Shown: positions 27,859 through 35,520 of the stretch, one piece after another
How the letters are laid out: the number at the start of each line of letters is the position of its first letter
Numbering within the stretch: the first letter of the stretch is position 1
Assembly (NCBI GenBank): GCA_025055015.1
Contig: JANWYQ010000088.1
Location: 1-63,738, forward strand
Direction: 5' to 3'
Source of the DNA: Caldilineales bacterium
GTDB taxonomy: Bacteria > Chloroflexota > Anaerolineae > JAAEKA01
DNA: 63,738 bases
Notes under the pieces: generated by a model
What the model was told of the DNA's origin: nothing
The model's database searches: none
What the model saw: only the letters and a program-made list of their open reading frames with translations
Position numbers and translations under genes: made by a program

Positions 27859-28701
27859 TCAGCTAGCCCGGATCACGGTGCCCCCGGCCTCCGGCCGGCC
27901 GAGCACCGCTGCCGCCACGGCGCCGGGCCGCAGCCCGGAAACCAGCCGCACCTCTAGCCCTGGCTGCTGCGCCGCCAGCCGACACATCTCCGTCACCTTG
28001 CTCAACATGCCGCCGGTGACGTCCACGCCGTGGGAGCCGCCCAGGCTGGCCCGCAGCGCGGGCAGGTCCTGGGGGGTGATCAGGGGCCAGTGCATGGCGT
28101 CGGGGTGCTGCAGCGGGTCGGCGCTGTACACGCCGTCTACGGTGCCGGCCAGCACGATGCGCTGCGGCCGCAGCCGCTCCGCCAGCCAGACGAACAGCTC
28201 CTCGGTGCTGGCAATGGTTCCCCCGCGGCGGACATCCAGCATGGCGTCGCCGTAGGTCAGCGGCACCACCTCCCGCGCCAACGCCATCTGGAAGAGCTCG
28301 ACCTGCCAGCGGGCGACGTGGCCGTCCTCGCACCAGCCGCCGGCCGAGGGCTGCACCGACCACACCGGCACGCCCGCCGCCAGGAAGGCGGCCACCACCA
28401 GGCGGTTGAGCCGCGCCGCTGCGTCCGCCACCTCGGCGAAGCCTTGCCAGCCCGCTGCGCCCTGCACGCCGTGGCGGGTGCCGTGGCGGCTGGCAGCCAT
28501 GTGGCCGAAGGAGCCGCTGCCGTGGCCGACCAGCAGGTGCAGGTCGGGCGCCTCCGCGCGCGCTTGCACAACCTCTTGCGCCAGCCGCTGCAACACGTCC
28601 GCCGCAACAGTCTCGGGCCGCGTCTTGTCGGTGATTAGCGACCCGCCGAGCTTAAGGAACACCAGGTCGCCCTGGCGTGCGTCAAACCCGTTGCTGCTCA
28701 T
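27859..28701 (-). CDS. Isopentenyl phosphate kinase
   Basis: A 280-residue amino-acid-kinase-fold enzyme that phosphorylates isopentenyl phosphate to IPP with ATP. FLKLGGSLITDK at the N-terminus and GHGSGSFGH with H60, the histidine diagnostic of IPK, separate it from glutamate and acetylglutamate kinases. VLAGTVDGVY and DVTGGML form the nucleotide site. IPK is typical of archaea and is known in some Chloroflexota, where it completes a modified mevalonate pathway. The start ATG overlaps the stop of the AcnX small-subunit gene (ATGA), so the two are coupled. FomA-like kinases are the main alternative. Confidence 0.85.
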   Translation of the reverse strand: MSSNGFDARQGDLVFLKLGGSLITDKTRPETVAADVLQRLAQEVVQARAEAPDLHLLVGHGSGSFGHMAASRHGTRHGVQGAAGWQGFAEVADAAARLNRLVVAAFLAAGVPVWSVQPSAGGWCEDGHVARWQVELFQMALAREVVPLTYGDAMLDVRRGGTIASTEELFVWLAERLRPQRIVLAGTVDGVYSADPLQHPDAMHWPLITPQDLPALRASLGGSHGVDVTGGMLSKVTEMCRLAAQQPGLEVRLVSGLRPGAVAAAVLGRPEAGGTVIRAS

Positions 28702-29105
28702 GTCGGCTCCTCGCGCACCTCCACCACTCCGTTCTCCACCACCACCCACGCGCCGTCGGGGATTAGCTGGATGGGCACCTGGTCCACCATCGGGATGTCG
28801 GCGATGATGGCGCCCACGGCGACGATGGGCTCGCTCTCAGCGTTGACCATGGCCGCCGGGGCAACGCCGTTGCGGGCCAGGCGCAGGATGGTGTAGGAGC
28901 CCACGGTGCTGCCCTTGCCGGTGGGGAACACCAGCACGCGGCCGGCCACCGACTGCCCCTGGAGCGGGTGGTTGGGCTCCACCACCACGCCGGTGTCGGG
29001 GTCCACGCCGCCCAAGAAGCCGATGGGCTCGGGCGACACCAGCGCGCGGCCCTCCCCGCGGCCGGCCTTGATCACGCGGCCTTGCAGTCGGATCACGTCG
29101 TTCAT
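28698..29105 (-). CDS. AcnX small subunit (DUF126); possible phosphomevalonate dehydratase small subunit
   Basis: A 135-residue swivelling-domain protein of the DUF126/AcnX_S family. FPTGKGSTVGSYTI (60-73) is its signature loop, and GFLGGVDPDTG and MVDQVP are also typical. With a large Fe-S subunit such proteins form phosphomevalonate dehydratase in the archaeal mevalonate pathway or cis-3-hydroxyproline dehydratase in other bacteria. Tight coupling to IPK favours the mevalonate role. The large subunit is not in this window. It lies 12 bp after selA. Confidence 0.75.
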   Translation of the reverse strand: MNDVIRLQGRVIKAGRGEGRALVSPEPIGFLGGVDPDTGVVVEPNHPLQGQSVAGRVLVFPTGKGSTVGSYTILRLARNGVAPAAMVNAESEPIVAVGAIIADIPMVDQVPIQLIPDGAWVVVENGVVEVREEPT

Positions 29106-29117
29106 GGCACTTTCCGG

Positions 29118-30509
29118 TCACTGCTCATCGGTGTTCATGCCGTTCACCGCCGCAGCTACCGCAGCCACCAGCGCGTCGTCCTGGTCGGGCAGCACGGTGC
29201 GCGGGTCGAGACAGAGGGCATCCTCGACGATGCGGCCTACCACGGCGGGCCGTCCCCGGCGCAGGCGGCGGGCCAGCGCCTCGGCCGGCAGGCCGGGCAG
29301 CGCGAGCAGGCGGGTGGGCAGGGTCTCGCCCGGCAGGGAGCCGCCGCCCACGGTGGACTCGCCCGCCCAGGTGGTCGCAGCCACGCCCAGGGCCTGCAGG
29401 CGAGCCGCCCAGGCCTCGGCGCGGCGGGCCAGGTCCTCCGGCCGGGCGGCGATCATGCGCCACACCGGGATCTTCTCCAACGCCTGGCCGCGCAGGTAGT
29501 GGCCCAGGGTGGCGGCCAAGCCGGCCAGGGTGACCTTGTCCACCCGCAGGGCGCGGGTGAGGGGGTGCTTGCGCAGGCGGGCGATGGCGTCGGCCGCGCC
29601 CACGATCAGCCCGGCCTGCGGCCCGCCCAGCAGCTTGTCGCCGCTGAAGGTGACCAGGGTGGCGCCGGCCTGCACGCTGTCCTGGACCCGCGGCTCGTAG
29701 GCTAGGCCGAAGGGCCGCGTGTCCAGCAGGGTGCCGCTGCCCAGGTCGTCTATCACGGGCAGGCCGTGTTCCCGGCCCAGGGCCACCAAGTCGGCCAGGC
29801 TCACCTGGGCTGTGAAGCCGATCTGGCGGAAGTTGGAGGCGTGCACCCGCAGCAGCGCCGCGGTCTCCGGCCTAATGGCCTCCTGGTAGTCCCGCAGGTG
29901 GGTGCGGTTGGTGGTGCCTACCTCTACCAGCCGGGCGCCGCTGACGGCCATCACCTCGGGGATACGAAAGCCGCCGCCGATCTCGACCAGCTGCCCGCGG
30001 GAGATGACCACCTCCCGGCCGCGGGCCAGCGCGGTCAGGCAGAGCAGCACCGCGGCGGCGTTGTTGTTCACCACCAGCGCGTCCTCGGCGCCGGTGAGCC
30101 GCCGCAGCAGGTCCACGGCGTGGACGTAGCGGGAGCCGCGCTGGCCGGCCTCCAGGTCGTACTCCAGGTTACTGTAGCCGCCGCCGGCGGCCTGCATGGC
30201 GGCTCGCGCCTCGTCGCTCAGGGGCGCGCGGCCCAGGTTGGTGTGGACGATGACGCCGGTGGCGTTGATCACCGGCTGCAGGGTCGGCTCGGTGGCGGCC
30301 CGCAGCCGTTGCGCCATCTCCTCCAGCAGGGCGCCCGGCGACGGAGCGGGTCGGCCCTCGGCCAGGATGGCCTGGCGCGCTGCGTCCAGGGCCTCGCGCA
30401 GGGCCTGGGCGGTCAGCTCGTGGCCGTAGGCGCCGCGCGCGGCCTGGGCAGCCGGCTCCTGCAGCAGCCGGTCTACGCTGGGCAGCTTGCGCAGCTCAAG
30501 GTGCGACAC
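29118..30509 (-). CDS. selA: L-seryl-tRNA(Sec) selenium transferase
   Basis: A 463-residue PLP enzyme that converts seryl-tRNA(Sec) to selenocysteinyl-tRNA(Sec). The sequence is canonical: INATGVIVHTNLGRAPLS, SNLEYDLEAGQRGSRY, VNNNAAAVLL, and the PLP-lysine region TFSGDKLLGGPQAG. The length is normal. It starts at GTG with GAGG 7 bp upstream. It lies between tRNA-Val and the AcnX/IPK pair on the same strand. No selB, selD or tRNA-Sec is visible here, so use of Sec depends on genes elsewhere. Confidence 0.9.
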   Translation of the reverse strand: MSHLELRKLPSVDRLLQEPAAQAARGAYGHELTAQALREALDAARQAILAEGRPAPSPGALLEEMAQRLRAATEPTLQPVINATGVIVHTNLGRAPLSDEARAAMQAAGGGYSNLEYDLEAGQRGSRYVHAVDLLRRLTGAEDALVVNNNAAAVLLCLTALARGREVVISRGQLVEIGGGFRIPEVMAVSGARLVEVGTTNRTHLRDYQEAIRPETAALLRVHASNFRQIGFTAQVSLADLVALGREHGLPVIDDLGSGTLLDTRPFGLAYEPRVQDSVQAGATLVTFSGDKLLGGPQAGLIVGAADAIARLRKHPLTRALRVDKVTLAGLAATLGHYLRGQALEKIPVWRMIAARPEDLARRAEAWAARLQALGVAATTWAGESTVGGGSLPGETLPTRLLALPGLPAEALARRLRRGRPAVVGRIVEDALCLDPRTVLPDQDDALVAAVAAAVNGMNTDEQ

Positions 30510-30545
30510 GGGTGAACCTCACAGCGGCGGACGATCCGCGCCAAC

Positions 30546-30580
30546 GAAAAAGGCCCTCGGCCGCAGCCGGCCGACGGCCT
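30546..30580 (-). terminator. Terminator after tRNA-Val
   Basis: Minus-strand stem AGGCCGTCGGCCG / CGGCCGAGGGCCT (one mismatch) with a T run. It separates the tRNA from selA. Confidence 0.75.
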
Positions 30581-30590
30581 GATGGCGCAG

Positions 30591-30664
30591 TGGGCGAAAC
30601 AGGACTCGAACCTGTGACCTCCTCCTTGTAAGGGAGGCGCTCTAACCAGCTGAGCTATTCGCCC
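30591..30664 (-). tRNA. tRNA-Val (UAC)
   Basis: A full cloverleaf of 74 nt: acceptor GGGCGAA/TTCGCCC, anticodon stem CCTCC/GGAGG with loop CTTACAA, and T-arm with GTTCGAGTC. The discriminator is A; CCA is not encoded. Confidence 0.95.
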
Positions 30665-30687
30665 GTGATCCCTGGCGTCTGCGGGGC

Positions 30688-30716
30688 ATTATACGGCGGA
30701 AGGGCAGAGTTGCCAA
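30688..30716 (-). promoter_or_regulatory. Promoter of tRNA-Val
   Basis: Minus strand: TTGGCA (30711-30716), 17 bp, TATAAT (30688-30693). The -35 lies within GTTGGCAAC, the half-site of the window's palindrome family. Confidence 0.75.
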
Positions 30717-30775
30717 CTTCGGCCGGCCCGGCTGCGAGACCGACGTCCTGACCCTTTCTGACCCCTGCTGAGCTT

Positions 30776-30804
30776 TTGACAATTTTTGTGAGCTGTGCTA
30801 TCAT
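30776..30804 (+). promoter_or_regulatory. Promoter of the small HTH gene
   Basis: TTGACA (30776-30781), 17 bp, TATCAT (30799-30804), in a locally AT-rich stretch 40 bp before the ATG. Confidence 0.75.
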
Positions 30805-30843
30805 CGCCCCCGCTATCTTTGGACACGTCAAGGATCGTGACGG

Positions 30844-31068
30844 ATGAGCCAGAAAACCAAGCTGCCCATCTACGAGAACGCCGTGTACTCCCGCGAGGAG
30901 GCCGCGCAGCTCCTGGGCGTGAGCCTGAGCACGCTCAAGCGGCTCATCGAGTCGGGACAGCTGGTGGTCAGCCAGCCGGCCGGCATGCGTCGAGTGTTCA
31001 TCAAGGGCTCCAGCATTCTGCGTATGCTGGATGCGACCACTGTGGAGACGGGTCAACATGCTCGGTAA
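30844..31068 (+). CDS. Small MerR/excisionase-type HTH DNA-binding protein (BldC-like)
   Basis: A 74-residue protein with one winged-helix domain: YSREEAAQLLGVSLSTLKRLIESGQL is the helix-turn-helix (about residues 15-40), and AGMRRVFIKGSSILRML forms the wing and last helix. Stand-alone domains of this size act as excisionase-like or BldC-like regulators. No phage genes are adjacent, so a chromosomal regulator is more likely. It has a strong promoter. Its targets are unknown; the leader downstream and the gene at 31401 may be co-transcribed. Confidence 0.75.
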   Translation: MSQKTKLPIYENAVYSREEAAQLLGVSLSTLKRLIESGQLVVSQPAGMRRVFIKGSSILRMLDATTVETGQHAR

Positions 31069-31209
31069 TCATCATTTCTTGTGGCGGACGGTGTACGACA
31101 GCGCCGTTTCGTGCGGCGGTTGGACGATCGCGAGCACCCGGCGCGCTGCGCAGCCTGGCGCGGCGGCGCGCACCGGTCGCGTCGTCCTGCCCGCCTTCTC
31201 CAGTTCCCC

Positions 31210-31329
31210 GTCTCACGCCCAAGGAGGGGCTCCCCCAATGAGGTGGTAGCCGCTCAAGGGTCAGGCCAGGCCTGACCGGCACGGGTAGCGGTCCAGGCGT
31301 GAGACGAGGCGACGGTCTCACGCCTTTTT
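31210..31329 (+). promoter_or_regulatory. Putative transcription attenuator
   Basis: A terminator hairpin AGGCGTGAGAC/GTCTCACGCCT (31295-31325) with a T tail ends this leader. A second exact GTCTCACGCC (31210-31219) can pair with the same left arm and disrupt the terminator. Between them are AAGGAGG, a GGGG/CCCC stem and a tiny frame ATG AGG TGG TAG (31238-31249). The 332-bp gap 31069-31400 otherwise has no convincing gene. Confidence 0.5.
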
Positions 31330-31400
31330 GTTTGCCCTTGAGCCGGGCCGGCCCGCTGGGTCGGCGCGCCCACCGGCTCAAAGAAAGCGAGGAAAACGCC

Positions 31401-31649
31401 ATGACCACTCGTGCCATGTTAGAGCTGATGCTGCGCCAGCGGCTGATCTTCGACTTCAGCGACGACGGCTTCGCCGACGTCTGCTGGAAGCTGGACCTGC
31501 TCCACGACGCAATCCGCTTCGGCCGCCTCGAGGCCGTTACCGACCTGCCCATGGAGGTCCTGCGCGGCTGGCTGCGCGAGATCATGTTCCTGGCCCGCGA
31601 GACCCTCTACGAGCTGGACGCCGAGCGCGGGCAGGCGCTCTGGAACTGA
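31401..31649 (+). CDS. Small conserved-looking protein, function unknown
   Basis: An 82-residue acidic helical protein with no signal peptide (LRQRLIFDFSDDGFADVCWKL, LREIMFLARETLYEL). GAGG lies about 9 bp before ATG 31401; a longer frame lacks such support and would overlap the terminator. I do not recognise the family. It lies between the attenuator-like leader and the hairpin upstream of the HNH gene. Confidence 0.55.
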   Translation: MTTRAMLELMLRQRLIFDFSDDGFADVCWKLDLLHDAIRFGRLEAVTDLPMEVLRGWLREIMFLARETLYELDAERGQALWN

Positions 31650-31765
31650 CACAACGATGACCTGACCTGATCGGGTGGGTGTTGGCTCACGCCCCCCACC
31701 CGCAGCGCAGGGTTGGCTCACCGGGCGGGGGAGCCGACGGCGCTGTCGGGTGGGGGGGAAGGAGC

Positions 31766-31842
31766 GAGGCCGGCGGTCCGGCGCCGGGCAGCCTCCGTTC
31801 GATCGGGCGGCGGGCTGCCGGCGGGCCGCCGGCCTCTTCTTT
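31766..31842 (+). terminator. Large GC hairpin before the HNH gene
   Basis: GAGGCCGGCGG (31766-31776) pairs with CCGCCGGCCTC (31826-31836), followed by TTCTTT. It ends 20 bp before the HNH start, so it terminates the upstream unit or attenuates the HNH gene. Confidence 0.6.
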
Positions 31843-31861
31843 GGTGCCATGCGAGGAGCTT

Positions 31862-32362
31862 ATGGCTGTGCTGATGCTGAACGCCACCTACGAGCCGATG
31901 CACGTGATCTCCCTGCGGCGGGCGGTCGCCCTGCTGGCCCTGGAGCGCGCTCAGCTGGTGGAAACGTCAGGACGGGTGCTGCGCTCCCCCAGCCTGGCCA
32001 TCCCGGAGCCGCTGGTGATCCGGCTGCGCCACCCTGCGCCGGCCCCACGGCGCTGGCACGTGCCCATCACCCGCACGGCCATCCTGCTGCGCGACGAGGA
32101 CACGTGCCAGTATTGCGGCGCGCAGCCGGGCCGCCACGAGCTGACGGTAGACCACGTGATCCCGGCCTCGCGCGGGGGACAGTGGACGTGGACGAACCTG
32201 GTGACGGCCTGCAAGGCGTGCAACGCGGCCAAGGGGAACCGCACGCCCGAGGAGGCAGGCATGGCCCTGCGCCGGCCGCCGGGCAAGCCCCGCTTCGGCC
32301 AGGCGGTTCCCCTGCGCGGCGGACGCCTGCACCCGGCCTGGCGGCCGTACCTGTGGACCTAG
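31862..32362 (+). CDS. HNH endonuclease
   Basis: A 166-residue protein of the common HNH family. C82/C85 and C117/C120 form the zinc knuckles, with the catalytic D97-H98 in ELTVDHVIP and N112 in TWTNLV. The N-terminal part (MLNATYEPMHVISLRRAVAL) is typical of chromosomal members of unknown cellular role, not of phage or homing enzymes. GAGGAG at 31853-31858 fixes the start. The stop is followed by a palindrome with a T run and overlaps, on the other strand, the stop of the convergent gene. Confidence 0.85.
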   Translation: MAVLMLNATYEPMHVISLRRAVALLALERAQLVETSGRVLRSPSLAIPEPLVIRLRHPAPAPRRWHVPITRTAILLRDEDTCQYCGAQPGRHELTVDHVIPASRGGQWTWTNLVTACKACNAAKGNRTPEEAGMALRRPPGKPRFGQAVPLRGGRLHPAWRPYLWT

Positions 32363-32904
32363 CCGTCGAGGTTGCCAACTCCTGGGGAGTTGGCAACCTT
32401 TTTTGTGGCTGCGATGGCCGTCGCCAGCGCCTCCGGCTGTTGCGAGCCGATGAGCACCCGGCTGCCGTCCCGCAGGGTTAAGCGCACCCCGCGGTTGCCG
32501 CTGACGTTGTAGGCCACGTTGCGGCGGCTCACCCCGCGCACGCCCCAGCCGCCGTACTCGCGCACGGGGCGGTAGGTGGTGGCCTCCACGTCCTGGATCT
32601 CCTCGGCCGGGATGCGCCGGTTGACCAAGGGGGCAAAGCGCACATGGACCGCGTCGTCGTGGACCTCTACTACCAGAGCCAAGCGGTAGAAGAAGATCGG
32701 CAGGCCAACGCCGAAGAGCAACCAGATGACCCACACCAACCAGTCGGGCCCGGGGCGATTGCCGGCGGGCTTGCCCAGCACGATCTGCTGCAAGAAGATC
32801 CACCAATTGAGGGCAACGACCAACAGGACGAGCAACCACAGCCACAGGCTGCGGAAGCGCTGCTCCTCGCGATAGAGCGGGGGAGGGGAGGTGTGTGAGG
32901 TCAT
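32359..32904 (-). CDS. Two-helix membrane protein with PH-like domain
   Basis: A 181-residue protein with two transmembrane helices (about 20-42 and 54-78) and a cytoplasmic PH-like beta domain (ALVVEVHDDAVHVRFAPLVNRRIPAEEIQDVEA, split here by eye, and RGVRLTLRDGSRVLIGSQQPEALATAI). Similar small DUF proteins are widespread and uncharacterised. ATG 32904 lies 6 bp after a TATAAT, suggesting a leaderless message. The last codons (KKVANSPGVGNLDG) are encoded by the palindrome that terminates the HNH gene. Confidence 0.7.
   Translation of the reverse strand: MTSHTSPPPLYREEQRFRSLWLWLLVLLVVALNWWIFLQQIVLGKPAGNRPGPDWLVWVIWLLFGVGLPIFFYRLALVVEVHDDAVHVRFAPLVNRRIPAEEIQDVEATTYRPVREYGGWGVRGVSRRNVAYNVSGNRGVRLTLRDGSRVLIGSQQPEALATAIAATKKVANSPGVGNLDG
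32370..32404 (+). terminator. Palindrome GGTTGCCAACTCC acting as terminator
   Basis: 13-bp perfect arms (32370-32382 and 32386-32398) around TGG, followed by six T residues. It terminates the HNH gene. It is nearly identical in sequence to the palindrome at 62828-62856 and overlaps the 3' end of the convergent coding region. Confidence 0.85.
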
Positions 32905-32910
32905 GGGCCG

Positions 32911-32916
32911 ATTATA
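32911..32916 (-). promoter_or_regulatory. -10 box of the PH-like membrane protein gene
   Basis: TATAAT on the minus strand, 6 bp before the ATG. The -35 region is weak (TCGCAG at 17 bp). Confidence 0.45.
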
Positions 32917-33083
32917 CCCCAGATCGGTCCAGCCTGCGAACGCAGCGGCTGCCGTGCTCCGGCCCAAGAGGCTGGATCGGTCTGCCGCCGGGCTGGACCA
33001 GTTAGCCTCCAAGGGGTACAATCCGTGCTTGGGATGCTCGGCTCGGGATGCTCGCAGCACCCCGGCACTTCAGGAGGTGCGCC

Positions 33084-33746
33084 ATGTGCGGACGCTTCTC
33101 GATCTTCATTGACCCGGCGCGGCTGGCCGAGCGCTTCCAGGCCAGCCTGCCGCCCCAGGGCCTGGTCCCGCGCTACAACGCGGCGCCTCGCCAGGACCTG
33201 CCGGTGATCCTCAACGCAGAGCCCCACGCCATCCAGCTGCTGCGCTGGGGGCTGGTTCCCTCCTGGGCCAAGGACCCGGCCGTGGGCGACCGCATGATCA
33301 ACGCGCGCGCCGAGACGCTGGCGGAGAAGCCCAGCTTCCGCGCTGCCCTCCATCGCCGCCGCTGCCTGGTGCTGGCCGACGGCTTCTACGAGTGGCAGAA
33401 GCTGGACGGCAGCAAGATCCCGCTGCGCATCGCCCTCAAGTCGGGCGAGCCCTTCGCCTTCGCCGGCCTGTGGGAGATGTGGCAGGCGGCCGACGGCTCG
33501 CTGCTGCGCACCTTCACCATCGTCACCGTCCCGCCCAACGAGCTGATCGCCCCTATCCACGACCGCATGCCGGCCATGTTGCTGCCGGAGCACGAGGCGG
33601 TGTGGCTGGACGACCGCGCCGGCGTGGCGGCCTGGCTGGACGTGCTGCGCCCCTATCCCGCCGATCGGCTGGTCGCCTACCCGGTCTCGCGGCGGGTGAA
33701 CTCGCCCGCCAACGACGACCCCTCGGTGGTGGCGCCGGTGGCGTAG
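33084..33746 (+). CDS. SRAP (HMCES/YedK) abasic-site crosslinking protein
   Basis: A 220-residue SOS-response-associated peptidase family protein. Cys2 in MCGRFS becomes the N-terminal catalytic residue that forms a thiazolidine link with abasic sites in single-stranded DNA. YNAAPRQ, MINARAETL (active-site Glu) and PIHDRMPAM (active-site His) are all present. I chose ATG 33084, since Cys2 must follow Met and AGGAGGT is upstream. TACAAT at 33017-33022 is a likely -10. It is full length. Confidence 0.92.
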   Translation: MCGRFSIFIDPARLAERFQASLPPQGLVPRYNAAPRQDLPVILNAEPHAIQLLRWGLVPSWAKDPAVGDRMINARAETLAEKPSFRAALHRRRCLVLADGFYEWQKLDGSKIPLRIALKSGEPFAFAGLWEMWQAADGSLLRTFTIVTVPPNELIAPIHDRMPAMLLPEHEAVWLDDRAGVAAWLDVLRPYPADRLVAYPVSRRVNSPANDDPSVVAPVA

Positions 33747-33748
33747 GC

Positions 33749-34888
33749 CTACGGCACCACGACGCGCATAGGCACCGGCGTGAAGACCAGGAGGAAGACC
33801 ACCAGCATCAGCGCAGCCAGCAGCCGCTCCGGCCTGTTCAACCCGGTCACGTCGTCCAGGGGCTGGATGCGGAAGCGGCCGAAGACCAGTAGCAGGCCCA
33901 GCCACAGCAGCCACCCCTGGTAGAGCGCGCTGAGCCCTGCCAGCGCCACGACGATGCCCCAGAAGACGTAGCCGGCCGCCCGCTCCCCCGCCAGGGCCGC
34001 CAGGATGTGGCCGCCGTCCAGCTGTCCCGCCGGGATGAGGTTCAGGCCGGTCACCAGCAGGCCGGCCCACCCGGCAAAGGCCACCGGGTGGATGAACACG
34101 TCCACGCCGTTGCTGGGCAGGAGCTGGCCGAACTTGAGGTACTTGATGGCTGCGTAGAGCAGCGAGTTGCCCTCCAGCATGTAGGGCTGGTCGGTGGGCA
34201 GGGGCTGCACTCGGCTCAGGCTCAGGCCGATCCACAGCACGGGGATGGCCACGGCCAGCCCGGCCAGCGGCCCGGCGGCCGCAATGGCCAGCCAGTGGCG
34301 GCGGTTGCGCGGGGGCGCGGCCATGTTGATGAACGCGCCGAAGGTGCCGAAGCTGCCGGGAATGGGCACCGGGATGAAGTAGGGCAAGCTCACGGGCGTG
34401 CCCACCCGTCGGGCCACCACGTAGTGCCCCAGCTCGTGGGCCAGCAGGATGCTCAGCAGCGCCGCCGCATAGGGCAGGCCGTCCAACAGGTTGAGGTTGA
34501 TGCTGGTGAGCCCCTCCACCATCTGCGCGCCGGCGAAGAGGCAGGAGAGCACCGTCAGCGCGAAGAGCGCCGCTGCCCGCGCGATGCGCGGCTGGGTCTG
34601 GCGCAGCCGGCCGGGCAGGGCCAGCACCACGTGGCCGCCGGGGTGGTCTGGGTCGCGGCGCAGCAAAGGCGTGTAGCCCAGGGCAGCGAACCGCTCGGCC
34701 AGGCGCTCGTAGGCCTCCTCCGAGGGCAAGAGCAAGCGGCCTCGCAGCCGCACCCCGGCGGGTGGTTGCCTCTGGGGACGGGCGGCCGAGAGCGCGCCGG
34801 CGTAGGGCGAGACCACGCCCTCGGTTACGTCCTCCACGGCCATCACGTCGGTTGCAGCGGCGCGCAGGGCGGCTACAGTGTCGGTCAT
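33749..34888 (-). CDS. Site-2 protease family (M50) intramembrane metalloprotease
   Basis: A 379-residue protein with a soluble N-terminal domain of about 100 residues, HELGH at 151-155 in a membrane helix, and NLIPAGQLDGGHILAAL as the second zinc motif. FIPVPIPGSFGTFGAFINM between them is typical of the EGY1/cyanobacterial branch, which lacks a PDZ domain. It probably processes a membrane protein; the target is unknown. AAGGAGG lies about 12 bp before the ATG. It converges on the SRAP gene, with 2 bp between the stops. Confidence 0.85.
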   Translation of the reverse strand: MTDTVAALRAAATDVMAVEDVTEGVVSPYAGALSAARPQRQPPAGVRLRGRLLLPSEEAYERLAERFAALGYTPLLRRDPDHPGGHVVLALPGRLRQTQPRIARAAALFALTVLSCLFAGAQMVEGLTSINLNLLDGLPYAAALLSILLAHELGHYVVARRVGTPVSLPYFIPVPIPGSFGTFGAFINMAAPPRNRRHWLAIAAAGPLAGLAVAIPVLWIGLSLSRVQPLPTDQPYMLEGNSLLYAAIKYLKFGQLLPSNGVDVFIHPVAFAGWAGLLVTGLNLIPAGQLDGGHILAALAGERAAGYVFWGIVVALAGLSALYQGWLLWLGLLLVFGRFRIQPLDDVTGLNRPERLLAALMLVVFLLVFTPVPMRVVVP

Positions 34889-35113
34889 CGGAACAGGCGT
34901 CCTCCTTGGGATCGGTCTTTAGTGTGTACCGTCTCTGAGCCCCATTCTGCCACGCGAGGAGGCGATTCGGCGAATTGGCGCTGTGGAGCCTTGGTCAGCC
35001 TCCTCACCATTGTTCGCCGTGGCTGCGGGAGCCGCGCTACAGACGTCGAAGGCCGCTAGCCTTAAGGTCGAGCCGGCCACCACAGCCACACCGCACGTCT
35101 CTAGGAGGTTACC

Positions 35114-35395
35114 ATGAACGAGCGACTGACCCAGGCCCAGATTGACCAGGCGTTGGCCAGCCTCTCCGGATGGAGCCAGCAAGGCAACGCCATCGTGCGC
35201 ACCTTTACCCTGCGCAGCTTCCCGGCCGCCCTGGCCTTTGCCGCCGCAGTCGGCCACCTGGCCGAGCGCGCCGACCACCACCCCGACATCCTGATCCAGT
35301 ACAAGCGGGTCACCCTCACCCTCTCCACCCACTCCGCCGGCGGGCTGACGGTCAAGGACTTCGCCCTGGCCCGCGAGATAGACGCCATTGCGTGA
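35114..35395 (+). CDS. phhB: Pterin-4a-carbinolamine dehydratase
   Basis: A 93-residue DCoH/PCD-family enzyme that dehydrates 4a-hydroxytetrahydropterin. The signature HLAERADHHPDI (H55-H56) and THSAGGLTVKDFALAREID are intact and the size is normal. AGGAGGT lies 4-10 bp before the ATG. No aromatic hydroxylase is adjacent; bacterial members can also serve in pterin/molybdopterin metabolism. Confidence 0.9.
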   Translation: MNERLTQAQIDQALASLSGWSQQGNAIVRTFTLRSFPAALAFAAAVGHLAERADHHPDILIQYKRVTLTLSTHSAGGLTVKDFALAREIDAIA

Positions 35396-35520
35396 CGGAT
35401 GGCCTCGTTCGCGGGCTCGAGGGAGGTGGTCAGGTTGGTACAATCACCGACACCTGCAGTCTGCCGAGTGTGTTTCTCCGCTCTTCAGCCGCAGCGCGCG
35501 ATCGCCTTCCGGGCTGCCCC

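Noticed and set aside
30844..31068. Excisionase of an integrated element
   Set aside because: The size fits, but there is no integrase or att-like repeat beside the flanking tRNA-Val.
31058..31249. 63-codon frame after the small HTH gene
   Set aside because: No Shine-Dalgarno or recognisable domain, and it lies across an apparent leader RNA.
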